From Isosphaeraceae bacterium (GTDB lineage: Bacteria; Planctomycetota; Planctomycetia; Isosphaerales; Isosphaeraceae): DNA of 64,000 nucleotides. Position numbers and translations under genes: made by a program. Shown piece by piece: positions 9,238 to 17,900 of the stretch. Each line of letters opens with the position of its first letter. Positions within the stretch are counted from its first letter, which is position 1. The stretch spans positions 3,924,859-3,988,858 of the forward strand of contig BPJS01000001.1 in NCBI GenBank assembly GCA_026004735.1, in the 5' to 3' direction. The notes beneath the pieces are model-generated. The model was not told the origin of the DNA and did no database searches. It worked only from the letters and a program-made list of their open reading frames with translations.

Positions 9238-9275
9238 CGGGCCTGAACGCGCCTTGCCCGACGCGCTCAGGCCCG
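9238..9275. terminator. Bidirectional hairpin between convergent genes
   Basis: CGGGCCTGA (9238-9246) pairs perfectly with TCAGGCCCG (9267-9275). After one A-C mismatch, CGCG (9248-9251) pairs with CGCG (9262-9265), leaving a 10-base loop. It sits 8 bp after the LOG gene and 29 bp after the M28 gene on the other strand. No U tract follows, so efficiency is uncertain. Confidence 0.65.
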
Positions 9276-9303
9276 CCGCCGTCGAACGACGTTTACATTC
9301 TGA

Positions 9304-11076
9304 TCAGTTCTGACCTCCCGCCGCGGCCGCGCGCGTCTCCGGCTCGCTGCCCGATTCCGACCCGGCCGGCTTCACCACGAACGGCACCGGCTTTCGCGGA
9401 AACCGCTCGTCGGCCATCGCCGCCTGATAGACCATCGCCGCCATAATCACCGACGCCTGCTTCAGATCCTCGGCCTGAATCCGGTCGAACACATCCTGAT
9501 TCGAATGATGCGTCCTCGGCTCATACTCGATCGGGTCCTGGATGAACTGGAAGCCCGGCAGCCCCACCGCGTCGAAGGCCTGGTGATCGGTTCCGAACGT
9601 CGGCGAGATCGTCAGCGTCGCCGCCCCCATGTCCCGGAATGGGTTTAACCAGGTCCGGAACAACGGCCGCGCGGCCTCATTCCCTTCCATGTAGACTCCC
9701 CGGATTTTGCCCGTCCCGTTATCCAGATTGAAATAAACGCTCAGCTTTTCATACTCCGGGGTTGCCAGAAACGGCCGGCCGCTCCCTGCCCCAAACAAGG
9801 CCGCCATCCAGTTGCCCGGATCGGCGTTCGGGTCCGGCTCGAACTGCCCGAAATGCTGCCGGACATACGTTCGCGACCCAAACAATCCCTGCTCCTCCCC
9901 ACTCCAGAGCGCGACGCGGATCGTCCGCCTCGGCTTCAGATCCAACGCCTTGATGATCCGCGCAGCCTCCATCACCACCGCGCAACCAGCCCCGTTGTCC
10001 GTCGCCCCGGTGCCCGAGTGCCAGGAATCCAGGTGGCCGCCCATCATCACCACCTCGTCCTTCAAATCCGTCCCCGGAATCTCGGCCGTCGTGTTGTATC
10101 CCATCAAGTCATCGTCATGAAAGGCGACCTCCAGCGTCATCGCTACCTTCAACGGCTCGCCCGCTGCCAGCATCCGCACCATCCGGTTGAAGTGCTCAAT
10201 CGAACAAACCACCTGCGGAACCACCCGCGGCACCTCCACGTCCCACGCATTGATCCGCTTGCCCGGCTCGCTCGGAATACTCGCCGACTGCACAAACAGC
10301 GTCCCTCCGTCACCCCGGAAGCTCGGCTCGATCGTCACGACGGCCCCTTCGTCCAGCAGAAACTGCGCCCGCTTCTGGAGAAAGGTCGGCGCCGCCGGAC
10401 CTGCCCCCTCACGCCGAGGCCGCGGCCCCCGCGGCACCCGCGGCTGCGGCGGGCTCGCATTCGCCATCCCCAACAACTGCGTATCCGTAAACCGCTCACC
10501 CGGCGCGGTCATCCACGCCTTCACCTCCCGCGGCCGACCCAACAGCACCACCGCTCCCTTCAACTTGCCCTTGTACTTTTCCAAACCCGCCTCATCGGTC
10601 GCGTCCAGATGCACCACCGGCCCGACAACCGGTCCGTCCAGCCCCGGCGTCCACGCCTTCGGATACGCAATTAACGGGATGCACTGCGGCTCGACCACCT
10701 GGGCCGTGAACGACTTGAGCGTCCAGCCACGCCCAAACGGCCCCCACGCTTCCAGCTTCCCATTCTCCAACCCCCACTCCATCATCTTGTCCCGCGTCCA
10801 CTCGTTCGCTCGCTTTATCCCCGGCGACGCCGTCAGCCGCGGACCGATCACATCGGTCAAGTACTCCAACGTCTCCATCACCTTCGACCGGTTCTGTCCC
10901 TCCTCCTTGATCTTCGAGATCGCCTCGGCCAACGCCTTGGCCCGCTCCTCCGCCTCACGCTCCGCAGCCGTCTTCGTCTCCGTGCGCGACTCCGGAGCCT
11001 CTTGCCAGGCCCCCGCCCGACCCGTCCACCCCCACACCAGCCCAACAGCCACCAGCCACCGCAGATGCCGAATCAT
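9304..11076 (-). CDS. Secreted M28-family zinc aminopeptidase/carboxypeptidase-like protein
   Basis: 590 residues from the ATG at 11076, chosen because a hydrophobic signal peptide follows (IRHLRWLVAVGLVWGW, cleavage near AGAWQ) and GGAG lies 7-8 bases upstream. A frame up to 11178 would bury the signal. The C-terminal M28 domain carries all expected zinc ligands: GGHLDSW (His, Asp), GATDNGAG (bridging Asp), SGEEQGLFGS (Glu-Glu), a later Asp in FNLDNGTG and TFGTDHQAF. A PA-like insert precedes the catalytic core, as in plasma glutamate carboxypeptidase-like proteins. Likely a periplasmic or surface exopeptidase; substrate unknown. A proline/arginine-rich stretch (about residues 235-255) is unusual and may be a linker. 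Confidence 0.85.
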   Translation of the reverse strand: MIRHLRWLVAVGLVWGWTGRAGAWQEAPESRTETKTAAEREAEERAKALAEAISKIKEEGQNRSKVMETLEYLTDVIGPRLTASPGIKRANEWTRDKMMEWGLENGKLEAWGPFGRGWTLKSFTAQVVEPQCIPLIAYPKAWTPGLDGPVVGPVVHLDATDEAGLEKYKGKLKGAVVLLGRPREVKAWMTAPGERFTDTQLLGMANASPPQPRVPRGPRPRREGAGPAAPTFLQKRAQFLLDEGAVVTIEPSFRGDGGTLFVQSASIPSEPGKRINAWDVEVPRVVPQVVCSIEHFNRMVRMLAAGEPLKVAMTLEVAFHDDDLMGYNTTAEIPGTDLKDEVVMMGGHLDSWHSGTGATDNGAGCAVVMEAARIIKALDLKPRRTIRVALWSGEEQGLFGSRTYVRQHFGQFEPDPNADPGNWMAALFGAGSGRPFLATPEYEKLSVYFNLDNGTGKIRGVYMEGNEAARPLFRTWLNPFRDMGAATLTISPTFGTDHQAFDAVGLPGFQFIQDPIEYEPRTHHSNQDVFDRIQAEDLKQASVIMAAMVYQAAMADERFPRKPVPFVVKPAGSESGSEPETRAAAAGGQN

Positions 11077-11150
11077 CGCAATCTCCACGGGAATCTCCCA
11101 CTGGCTCGCATCGGAAGAGGCCCATTCACGATAAACCCGCCGCCTTCTCC

Positions 11151-11179
11151 CTGTCACGAACTTCATATTTCGATACAAT
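11151..11179 (+). promoter_or_regulatory. Sigma-70-like promoter of the SdpR/SdpI pair
   Basis: The -35 CTGTCA (11151-11156, 4 of 6 consensus) is followed by a 17-base spacer and the -10 TACAAT (11174-11179, 5 of 6). The predicted start near 11186 leaves a leader of about 45 nt. The operator-like inverted repeat covers the -10. Confidence 0.6.
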
Positions 11180-11188
11180 TCGAAATAT
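11165..11188. promoter_or_regulatory. Inverted repeat, probable ArsR-family operator
   Basis: Perfect 8-bp inverted repeat ATATTTCG / CGAAATAT separated by 8 bases, AT-rich in an otherwise GC-rich region. It overlaps the -10 of the promoter in front of the ArsR-type gene at 11232, the usual position for autorepression. It is also 89 bp from the divergent M28 gene, which it could influence. Confidence 0.7.
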
Positions 11189-11231
11189 CTCCGCCTCGAT
11201 CCCGGGGCGAGGTCACCGGAAGGCGACTCGG

Positions 11232-11516
11232 ATGAATCGGGTCTTCAAGGCCTTGGCCGATCCCACCCGCCGCCGCATCCTTCGGCTCCTGGCAGGCGGT
11301 GAGAAGACGGCCGGCCTGATCGCCTCGGCCTTCCCGCTCGGCAAACCGGCCATTTCCCACCACCTGGCCATCCTTAAGCAGGCTGGTCTGATCCGCTGCC
11401 GTCGCTCCGGCCAGCAGCTCCACTACTCGCTCAACACGACGGTCCTCCAGGATGTCGCCGTCTGGGCGTTGGATCTGGTATCTCGTCCCGACTCGAATCC
11501 GGAGTCTGACTCATGA
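11232..11516 (+). CDS. ArsR-family transcriptional repressor, SdpR-like
   Basis: 94 residues, a complete winged helix: KALADPTRRRILRLL at the N-terminus and recognition helix region GKPAISHHLAILKQAGLI, then the wing CRRSGQQLHYSLN. No metal-binding ELCVC box is seen, so a non-metal regulator of the SdpR type is likely. The following gene encodes an SdpI-like membrane protein and overlaps it by 4 bases (ATGA). In Bacillus subtilis, SdpI sequesters SdpR at the membrane when the SdpC toxin is sensed. GGAAGG lies about 8 bases before the ATG. Autoregulation is suggested by the inverted repeat in the promoter. Confidence 0.88.
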   Translation: MNRVFKALADPTRRRILRLLAGGEKTAGLIASAFPLGKPAISHHLAILKQAGLIRCRRSGQQLHYSLNTTVLQDVAVWALDLVSRPDSNPESDS

Positions 11517-12181
11517 ATACGCGCTTTTGCCTGGCAACCATCGCGGCTCTGATCGCCCTGGCGATTCTGGTCTCCGCCTGGCTTTACCCCCGGCTGCCCG
11601 ACACGATCCCTATCCACTGGAACCTACGCGGCGAGGCCGATGGCTTCGGCTCTAAATCCTGGGCCGTCTGGGTGATGCCCGCCACGATGGCCGGCCTAAC
11701 CCTGCTCCTCTATCTCGTCCTGCCTGCGGTTTCCCCGCGGTCGTTCCAGGTCGACTCCTTCCGCGACGTCTACAACCTCATCATCGTCTTCGTCACCCTG
11801 TTCCTGTTCGTGATCCACCTGATCACGCTCCGGCTATCGCTTGACGACCAGTTCGACGCCAGCCGCTCGATCCTGGTCGCGTTCTTTGCGTTCCTGGTCT
11901 TAATCGGCAATCTGATGGGCAAGCTGCGCCGCAACCTCTGGATGGGAATCCGCGTCCCTTGGACCCTCGCCAGCGAGCGCGTCTGGATCGACACCCATCG
12001 CCTGGCCGCGTGGATCTGGGTCGCCGCCGGACTCCTCGGCGCTCTGCTGGCCTGGGCGGACCAGACGCTCCTGGCACTCGTTCCCCTGACCCTGGCGATT
12101 CTGACCCCCATCCTTTACTCCTACCTCCACTACCGCGACCTGCTCCGCCGCGGCGAACTCGATCTCGATCCAACCGCTTGA
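11513..12181 (+). CDS. SdpI-like membrane protein (DUF1648 plus SdpI domain)
   Basis: 222 residues with about six hydrophobic segments. Residues 27-46 carry the DUF1648 motif ([19 protein letters not shown]) after the first helix. The later [19 protein letters not shown] is the classic SdpI signature. In B. subtilis the protein gives immunity to the SDP toxin and sequesters the SdpR repressor. No toxin precursor gene is near, so here it may sense another envelope insult. Translationally coupled to the regulator by the ATGA overlap at 11513-11516. Confidence 0.87.
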   Translation: MNTRFCLATIAALIALAILVSAWLYPRLPDTIPIHWNLRGEADGFGSKSWAVWVMPATMAGLTLLLYLVLPAVSPRSFQVDSFRDVYNLIIVFVTLFLFVIHLITLRLSLDDQFDASRSILVAFFAFLVLIGNLMGKLRRNLWMGIRVPWTLASERVWIDTHRLAAWIWVAAGLLGALLAWADQTLLALVPLTLAILTPILYSYLHYRDLLRRGELDLDPTA

Positions 12182-12273
12182 GTCGCTCCACCGCGTGGAC
12201 CCCAAGCCCGCCGCGCGCGATGATGCCCTTTTGCAGCGCATCCCAGATCGTCCGGCCCGGGGCCTCTGCCACC

Positions 12274-13224
12274 ATGAACCTCATCTCCACCCTCTCCGGC
12301 TCCCTGATGGAAGGCTTTCTCCCCAAGGGGTGGGACCTGGCCCGCATCGACGCCTGCGCCACTCATCCCCCTGCTGCCATCACCGAACGCCAACCTTGGT
12401 GGCACCCAGGGTTCGAACCGATCCCCTGCGCCTCGGTCGAGGATTTCGACGTCATGATGGGCCACCAGATCGCCCGCACGATCCAGGCCGCACGGCTCCA
12501 GGGCCGCCCGCTCGCCCTCATCCTCCCGGTCGGACCCATGGGCATGTACCGCTGGGCCGTCTACTTCCTCAAGGAATGGGACGTCGCTTGCGACCACGTC
12601 CACGGCTTCAACATGGACGAATGGAGCGACCGCGACGGCAACACTCTCCCCCCTTCCAACCCCGGCGCCTTCCAGAACGCCATGGAGTCCGCCTTCTACG
12701 GACCCCTCGGCTCCTTGACCATCCCCACCCCGCAACGCTGGTTCGCCACCGCCGACCGGCTCCCCCACTACGCCGAACGCATCGCCGAGCTCAAACAACA
12801 AGGCGCCGAGCTGGTCGTTCTTTTCGGCATCGGCCGCGTCTGCCACATCGCTTTCTGGGAACCCCACTTCGCCGCCGAATTCCCCAACCTCGACCAATGG
12901 AAGGCCGCCACCCACCGCCTCGGCGCCCCACTCCACCCGCTCACCATCGAACAAAACGCACTGACCAGCTTCCGCAGCCGGACCACCCTCGTCCCCGCCT
13001 TCGCCAACACCATCGGCCCCGGCCTCTTCCTCCAGGCCGACCAGATCATCGGCGGCGCCGAGGGCGTCTTCGGCCGCGGCATGCAATGGCAAGGCCTCAG
13101 CCTCTGGATGACCCTCCGCTACGGCCCCGATCCCTGGGTGCCCAGCTCCTTCATGCCGACCCTCCCCGGCCGCCTCTTCTTCCACTCCGAACTCGCCGGA
13201 CCCCTCACCCCCGAACTCAACTAG
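12274..13224 (+). CDS. Glucosamine-6-phosphate deaminase-like protein (NagB/SugP fold) with altered active site
   Basis: 316 residues from the ATG at 12274; an in-frame ATG at 12220 is possible. The fold is recognisable from [27 protein letters not shown] (matching the DEY region, Asp115-Glu116) and [15 protein letters not shown]. In NagB the last motif is GxGxDGHIAFNEP, with catalytic Asp and His. Here the Asp-Gly pair is Val189-Cys190, while His191 and Glu196 remain. The protein is also longer than NagB at both ends. Either the chemistry differs or it binds sugar phosphates without deaminating them. It starts 92 bp after the SdpI-like gene and is followed by a DUF1501 gene. Confidence 0.72.
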   Translation: MNLISTLSGSLMEGFLPKGWDLARIDACATHPPAAITERQPWWHPGFEPIPCASVEDFDVMMGHQIARTIQAARLQGRPLALILPVGPMGMYRWAVYFLKEWDVACDHVHGFNMDEWSDRDGNTLPPSNPGAFQNAMESAFYGPLGSLTIPTPQRWFATADRLPHYAERIAELKQQGAELVVLFGIGRVCHIAFWEPHFAAEFPNLDQWKAATHRLGAPLHPLTIEQNALTSFRSRTTLVPAFANTIGPGLFLQADQIIGGAEGVFGRGMQWQGLSLWMTLRYGPDPWVPSSFMPTLPGRLFFHSELAGPLTPELN

Positions 13225-13286
13225 CCCCAAGCTCAACCCATCCCCAAATTCTCCCCTGTTCCTCTCTCATCATGATTGCTAAACTT

Positions 13287-13308
13287 CGGTTGAATAGTTC
13301 CTCAACCG
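13287..13308. other. Short hairpin upstream of the DUF1501 gene
   Basis: CGGTTGA (13287-13293) and TCAACCG (13302-13308) form a 7-bp stem with an 8-base loop, 13 bases before the ATG at 13322. It could be the terminator of the preceding gene or a leader structure that masks the ribosome binding region. Confidence 0.35.
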
Positions 13309-13321
13309 GCCCCCACTCATC

Positions 13322-14632
13322 ATGCCAACCAATCGCTTCTGTGATGGCCGCTCCCGGCGTTCCTTCCTTCGGGTTGGAGCACTCGGCTTCGGCACTGTGA
13401 CGCTCGGCCTGCCCAACCTGCTCCGAGCGGCCGATCCTTCCCGGCGCCACAAATCGGTCATCGTCGTCTACCTCTCCGGCGGTCTGTCCCACCACGACAC
13501 CTTCGACCTCAAACCCCAAGCCCCTGCCGAAATCCGCGGCGAATTCCAACCCATCGAGACCACCGTCCCCGGCATCTACCTCGGCGAACACCTGCCTCGA
13601 CTGGCCGCCTGCGCCGACAAACTGGCGATCGTCCGTTCCCTGGTCGGCCAGCGCGACGAGCATTCCAGCTTCCAGTCGATGACCGGCACGTTGATGGCCG
13701 TCGCCGAACGCGAAGGCCGGCCCCATTTCGGCTCCGTCGTCTCCCGAATCCAGGGTTCGGTCGATCCGGTCGTTCCTCCGTTTATCGACCTGTTCCCGAC
13801 GATGCAGCATCGGCCCTACAACAGCCCCGGTCCCGGACGGCTCGGCGCCGCCTACCGCGCCGCCCGGCTCAGCGGCGACGACGTCGAACTAATCCGCCCC
13901 ACCCACGTCCCAGCCGACGCCGTTGCCCGCCGCCATGCACTTCTCGGTCAATTCGACGCCTGGCGCCGCTCGGTCGAGTCAGCCGCCGTGGACGGCATGG
14001 ACTCCACCATGACCCGCGCCTTCCAAGTCCTCTGCTCGACCAAGGTCGCCGACGCCCTCGACCTCGACCGCGAAGATCCCCGCCTCCGAGACCGTTACGG
14101 CCACGGCTCTCCCACCCACCTCGGCGACGGCGCCCCCCTGTGGAACGACCAGCTTCTCATCGCGCGCCGCCTGGTCGAGGCGGGCGCCCGCGTCGTCACC
14201 GTCGCCTACGGCTTCTGGGACACCCACGGCCACAACTTCGCCCACCTCCGCCGCCATCTACCGACCTTCGACCAGGGCCTCTCCGCTCTGGTCGAAGACC
14301 TCCACCACCGCGGCCTCGACCGTGACGTGGCCGTCGTCGTCTGGGGCGAATTCGGCCGCACTCCCAAGATCAATAAGGACGCCGGCCGCGACCACTGGGC
14401 TCCCGTCAACTTCGCCCTCTTTGCCGGCGGCGGCTTCCGCACCGGCCAGACCATCGGCTCCACGGACCGCTCGGGCGCCTACGCCGTCGCCAACCCCATC
14501 CCCTACGTCGACGTGCTCGCCACCATCTACTACCACCTCGGCATCGATCCGGCCACGATCCTCGAGGATCGCACCGGCCGCCCCGCCTTCATCCTGCCAC
14601 CGACCGCCCGCCCCATCCCTCAACTGATCTGA
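13322..14632 (+). CDS. DUF1501 protein with Tat signal
   Basis: 436 residues of the DUF1501 family, a large planctomycete group with an alkaline-phosphatase/sulfatase-like fold. A twin-arginine signal is clear: SRRSFLRVGALGFGTVTLG (residues 11-29), so the folded protein is exported. Typical elements follow: VIVVYLSGGLSHHDTFDLK, GQRDEHSS, and near the C-terminus WGEFGRTPKIN and AGRDHWAP. These usually occur next to DUF1553/DUF1549 cytochrome proteins, but no such neighbour is visible here; the PVC-type protein is convergent. Substrate and reaction are unknown for the family. Confidence 0.9.
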   Translation: MPTNRFCDGRSRRSFLRVGALGFGTVTLGLPNLLRAADPSRRHKSVIVVYLSGGLSHHDTFDLKPQAPAEIRGEFQPIETTVPGIYLGEHLPRLAACADKLAIVRSLVGQRDEHSSFQSMTGTLMAVAEREGRPHFGSVVSRIQGSVDPVVPPFIDLFPTMQHRPYNSPGPGRLGAAYRAARLSGDDVELIRPTHVPADAVARRHALLGQFDAWRRSVESAAVDGMDSTMTRAFQVLCSTKVADALDLDREDPRLRDRYGHGSPTHLGDGAPLWNDQLLIARRLVEAGARVVTVAYGFWDTHGHNFAHLRRHLPTFDQGLSALVEDLHHRGLDRDVAVVVWGEFGRTPKINKDAGRDHWAPVNFALFAGGGFRTGQTIGSTDRSGAYAVANPIPYVDVLATIYYHLGIDPATILEDRTGRPAFILPPTARPIPQLI

Positions 14633-14867
14633 ATCGGCAAGCTCCCCACCTCGCCCCGAACCCTCCCCTCGTTTTCGAAAGCGTCCCCTCTCCCCCCGGG
14701 CCATCGGCTCAAACCGCGCGTCGTCCCCAGCGGACGCCCTTCTCCTTGCTCGGGTCGCCTCCGTTCTCGGTCCCACGACCGCAGGATTGGATGTCCCTCC
14801 TCTGGGGACGCAAGCGCGTGGATCAGAACGCTCCGGCCACCCTGCCGGACCACGCACGCCCAGATGC

Positions 14868-14903
14868 GCCGGGTCCGGCTGCCTGACACTGGCCGGACCC
14901 GGC
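14868..14903. terminator. Strong bidirectional terminator hairpin
   Basis: GCCGGGTCCGGC (14868-14879) and GCCGGACCCGGC (14892-14903) form a perfect 12-bp GC stem with a 12-base loop, between convergent genes ending at 14632 and 14925. The remaining 292-bp gap holds nothing else I recognise. Confidence 0.75.
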
Positions 14904-14924
14904 TGCAACTCTCGGCTCGTTGCC

Positions 14925-17900
14925 TCATTCGGACGGCTGCGGGGCAGGTTCCGGCCCCAGCACCTCCAGGGTCAGGTTGCGGAACCGGACCTCGGTCGGC
15001 CCGCCGCTATGAAGCTGAAGGCCGAAGACCCCCCGCCTGAGGCCCGCCGGGTCGTCCAGATCAACACAGGTCTGGCCATTGATCCGGGTCACGATCCGCG
15101 ATCCCTGCGCGATGATCTCGTAATCGTTCCAATCGCCCGGCCGGACGTGAGCCTCGCCTGAACGGTCCCACAACAGTGCGCGGCCATTCTCCTCGTAGAG
15201 CTTGCCCCACCATCCCGGCCCGATGTCAGCCTGGTAACCGCGCATCTCTCCGTCCGGCAACGCTTCGCTGCGGAACTGCACACCGCTGTTGCCCTCGTTG
15301 CCCACCAGCTTCACCTGAAACCGCAGCCGGAAATCGGCCGCCGCCAAATCGCTCACGAGGAACGCGTTGCGCTCCAGGCCCTGCGTCCGGCCCACAATCT
15401 CGCCATCCTCGACCGTCCACAGCTCCGGGTCGCCCTGCCAGCCGCTCAAATCCTTACCGTTATAGAACGTCACCGCATTGTCCGGCGTCGCCAGCATCGG
15501 CACCTGCTGCGGGCTGGCCAGATAGGCCACCAGCGACCGGATTTCATGCGCCGACAGGTTCGCCCACTGATCCTCTGGCATCAGCGACTGCTCGGTCAGC
15601 TTGCGCTCCTCGATCTCCGACTTCGGAATGACGATCGTCTCATTCTGCATCACCAGCGTCACGGAATCCGGGTCTTCCGCCTGAACGATGCCGGTCAACG
15701 TCCGTCCGTCGGCCGTCGCAATCACTGTCGCCTGGTAATCCTTGCCCACCAGCGCCGATGGATCGACCACGTTGGCCAGGATGTATTCCAGATCTGCCCG
15801 GTTCGATCCGGTCAGGTCGGGACCGATCTTCGGCCCGATCCCAAACAGCATGTGGCACTGACCACAGGTCCGCGCCCACACCGCCCGGCCCAACATCGGA
15901 TCGGGCGGGTCGCTGTAACCTCGATAGACGATCTCCCGGTATTGCTCGATCAGCCTCGCCTTCTCTGCCGGTGTCTCCCGCGCTTGCCCCCAGACCTCGG
16001 CAATCCGCTGATCAACCACCTCATCCTTCAAATTACGCAGGTTGCGGATCAAATCGGCCGTCAGATCTGCTGCCGGAACCCGCCCCGAACCGACCGCATC
16101 CAGCAACGCCACTGCCGACGAGACCCGCGCCGCCAGCGTTGTCAACGCGTCCCGCTTCTCGGCCGGCGTCAGCCCCGGGTAGACCTCGAGCACCGCCCCC
16201 GGGGTCCCCTCGTCGTCAAACGCCGCCAACCCTCGCAACGCCGGCTGCCGCAGCGGACCCGGTTCCCGAATCAGCTCCCGCAGCACCCCCGGCAGCCTCG
16301 GGTCGCGCGCCTTCAGAAGCGACGCCAACGCCGCCGTCCGACGCTCCACGCCCGCCTGCGCATCAACCAGCGTCGCCCGCACCGCGTCCAACGCCCGCTG
16401 ATCGCCAAACGTCGTCCCCAACGCCACTGCTAGCGCCCGGACCCCCTCATCTGCATCCGTCATCAGCCCCGGACCCACTGTAGCCCAGACCGCCGGCGCT
16501 TCCACCTGCCGACGACCCTGCAGACCCTCCTGGATCGCACCCAGCATCACCCGCCGCCGCCCTGCATCCCCCTCCCGACCTAACCGCTCCACCACTAACG
16601 CCAACGCTTCTGGCGTCCCCAAAGCCACCACCCGCCGCGTCATCCACGGCAGCAACTGGGGCAGCTTCGCCCCTGCGGCCAACGCCAACGCCCGACTCGC
16701 ATCCTCCTCCGCCAGCGGCTCCGCCCCATACCAGACCATCCAGGGCAGATTCGGATCCTCAGCATCCTCCCCATGACCGCTCAGCCCTTCCAGAATCGCC
16801 CATTTCGCCGACCCATACTCCGAACCCAACCGCTGCACCGCGCTGGCCAAATACAGCCGGACCACCGGCGAGGGATCCTCGCCGGCCATCTCCACCATCC
16901 GCTTCACCACCGCCTCCGAAGGCCGCCGCTGCTCGCACGCCAACTGGATCGTCCAGGCGCGCACCACCTCGGACGGATCGCCCAGCAACGGCCCGATCCA
17001 CGCCTCCTCCAGCCCCCCCGTCCCATGCAACGCCCACAGCCCGCGCAGCCGGACCGGCGTCGTCCATCCTCCGCCACGAACCCCCTCGTACAACCGACGC
17101 CGCTCCGCGGCCGACAAGCCCCGCTCCCGAATCAACCTCAGCGCCAACCGCGCGACCGCTTCATCCGCTTCAACGACGACCCGCACCAACTCCTCGGCCG
17201 ACATCCCCACCAGATCCGGAACCGCCCGCGGCTCCCCATAGCTCAACCGGAAAACCCGTCCATTGCTCCGATCGTGCAACTCCGGCTCCGTCCGGTGGCA
17301 CTGGTTCTTGTCATACCAGTCGATCAGGTACACCGCCCCGTCCGGACCCTCGCGCAACGCCACAATCTGCGACCAGGCGTCATTGGTCAGCACAAAGTCC
17401 GGCCGGTGCGACCCGACAAACCCCGACCCCTTCCTCACCACCACATCATGATTCAACCGGGCGCCATGAATGTTGTTCATGAACAGCCCACCCCGGTACT
17501 CCGCCGGCCACAAACTGCCGTTGTAAATCATCAACCCTGCATGCGCATGGCCGCCCCCAGCGCTGTCCGAACGCCCATTGCCCCCATGCGGATTCGCCCC
17601 GACATAGTGCCGATGATCGGCAATGGTCTTGATATCATCATACGTATACGGATTGAAATGTGAGCCAGCCTGCCGCTCGTACCGCCCGCCTTGCACCATG
17701 TGGTATAGATGCGGGATCACGCACGCCTCGATGAAGCACTGCCCCTCAGCGTCGAAGTCGACGCCCCAGGGATTGCTCGTCCCGTGTGCGAAGACCTCAA
17801 ACTCATGCCGGGTCGGGTGATACCGCCAGACTCCCGCGTTGATCGGAACCCGTTCCGCGTCCGGCGTCCCCGGCTTGCCGACCCGGCTATGCGTGAACAC

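Noticed and set aside
9252..9261. U tract of a rho-independent terminator
   Set aside because: The hairpin at 9238-9275 is strong, but there is no T run after either arm, so I describe it only as a hairpin terminator of uncertain efficiency.
12130..13236. Antisense frame of about 368 codons
   Set aside because: Glu/Gly/Val low-complexity reading opposite the NagB-like gene, no independent family signal.
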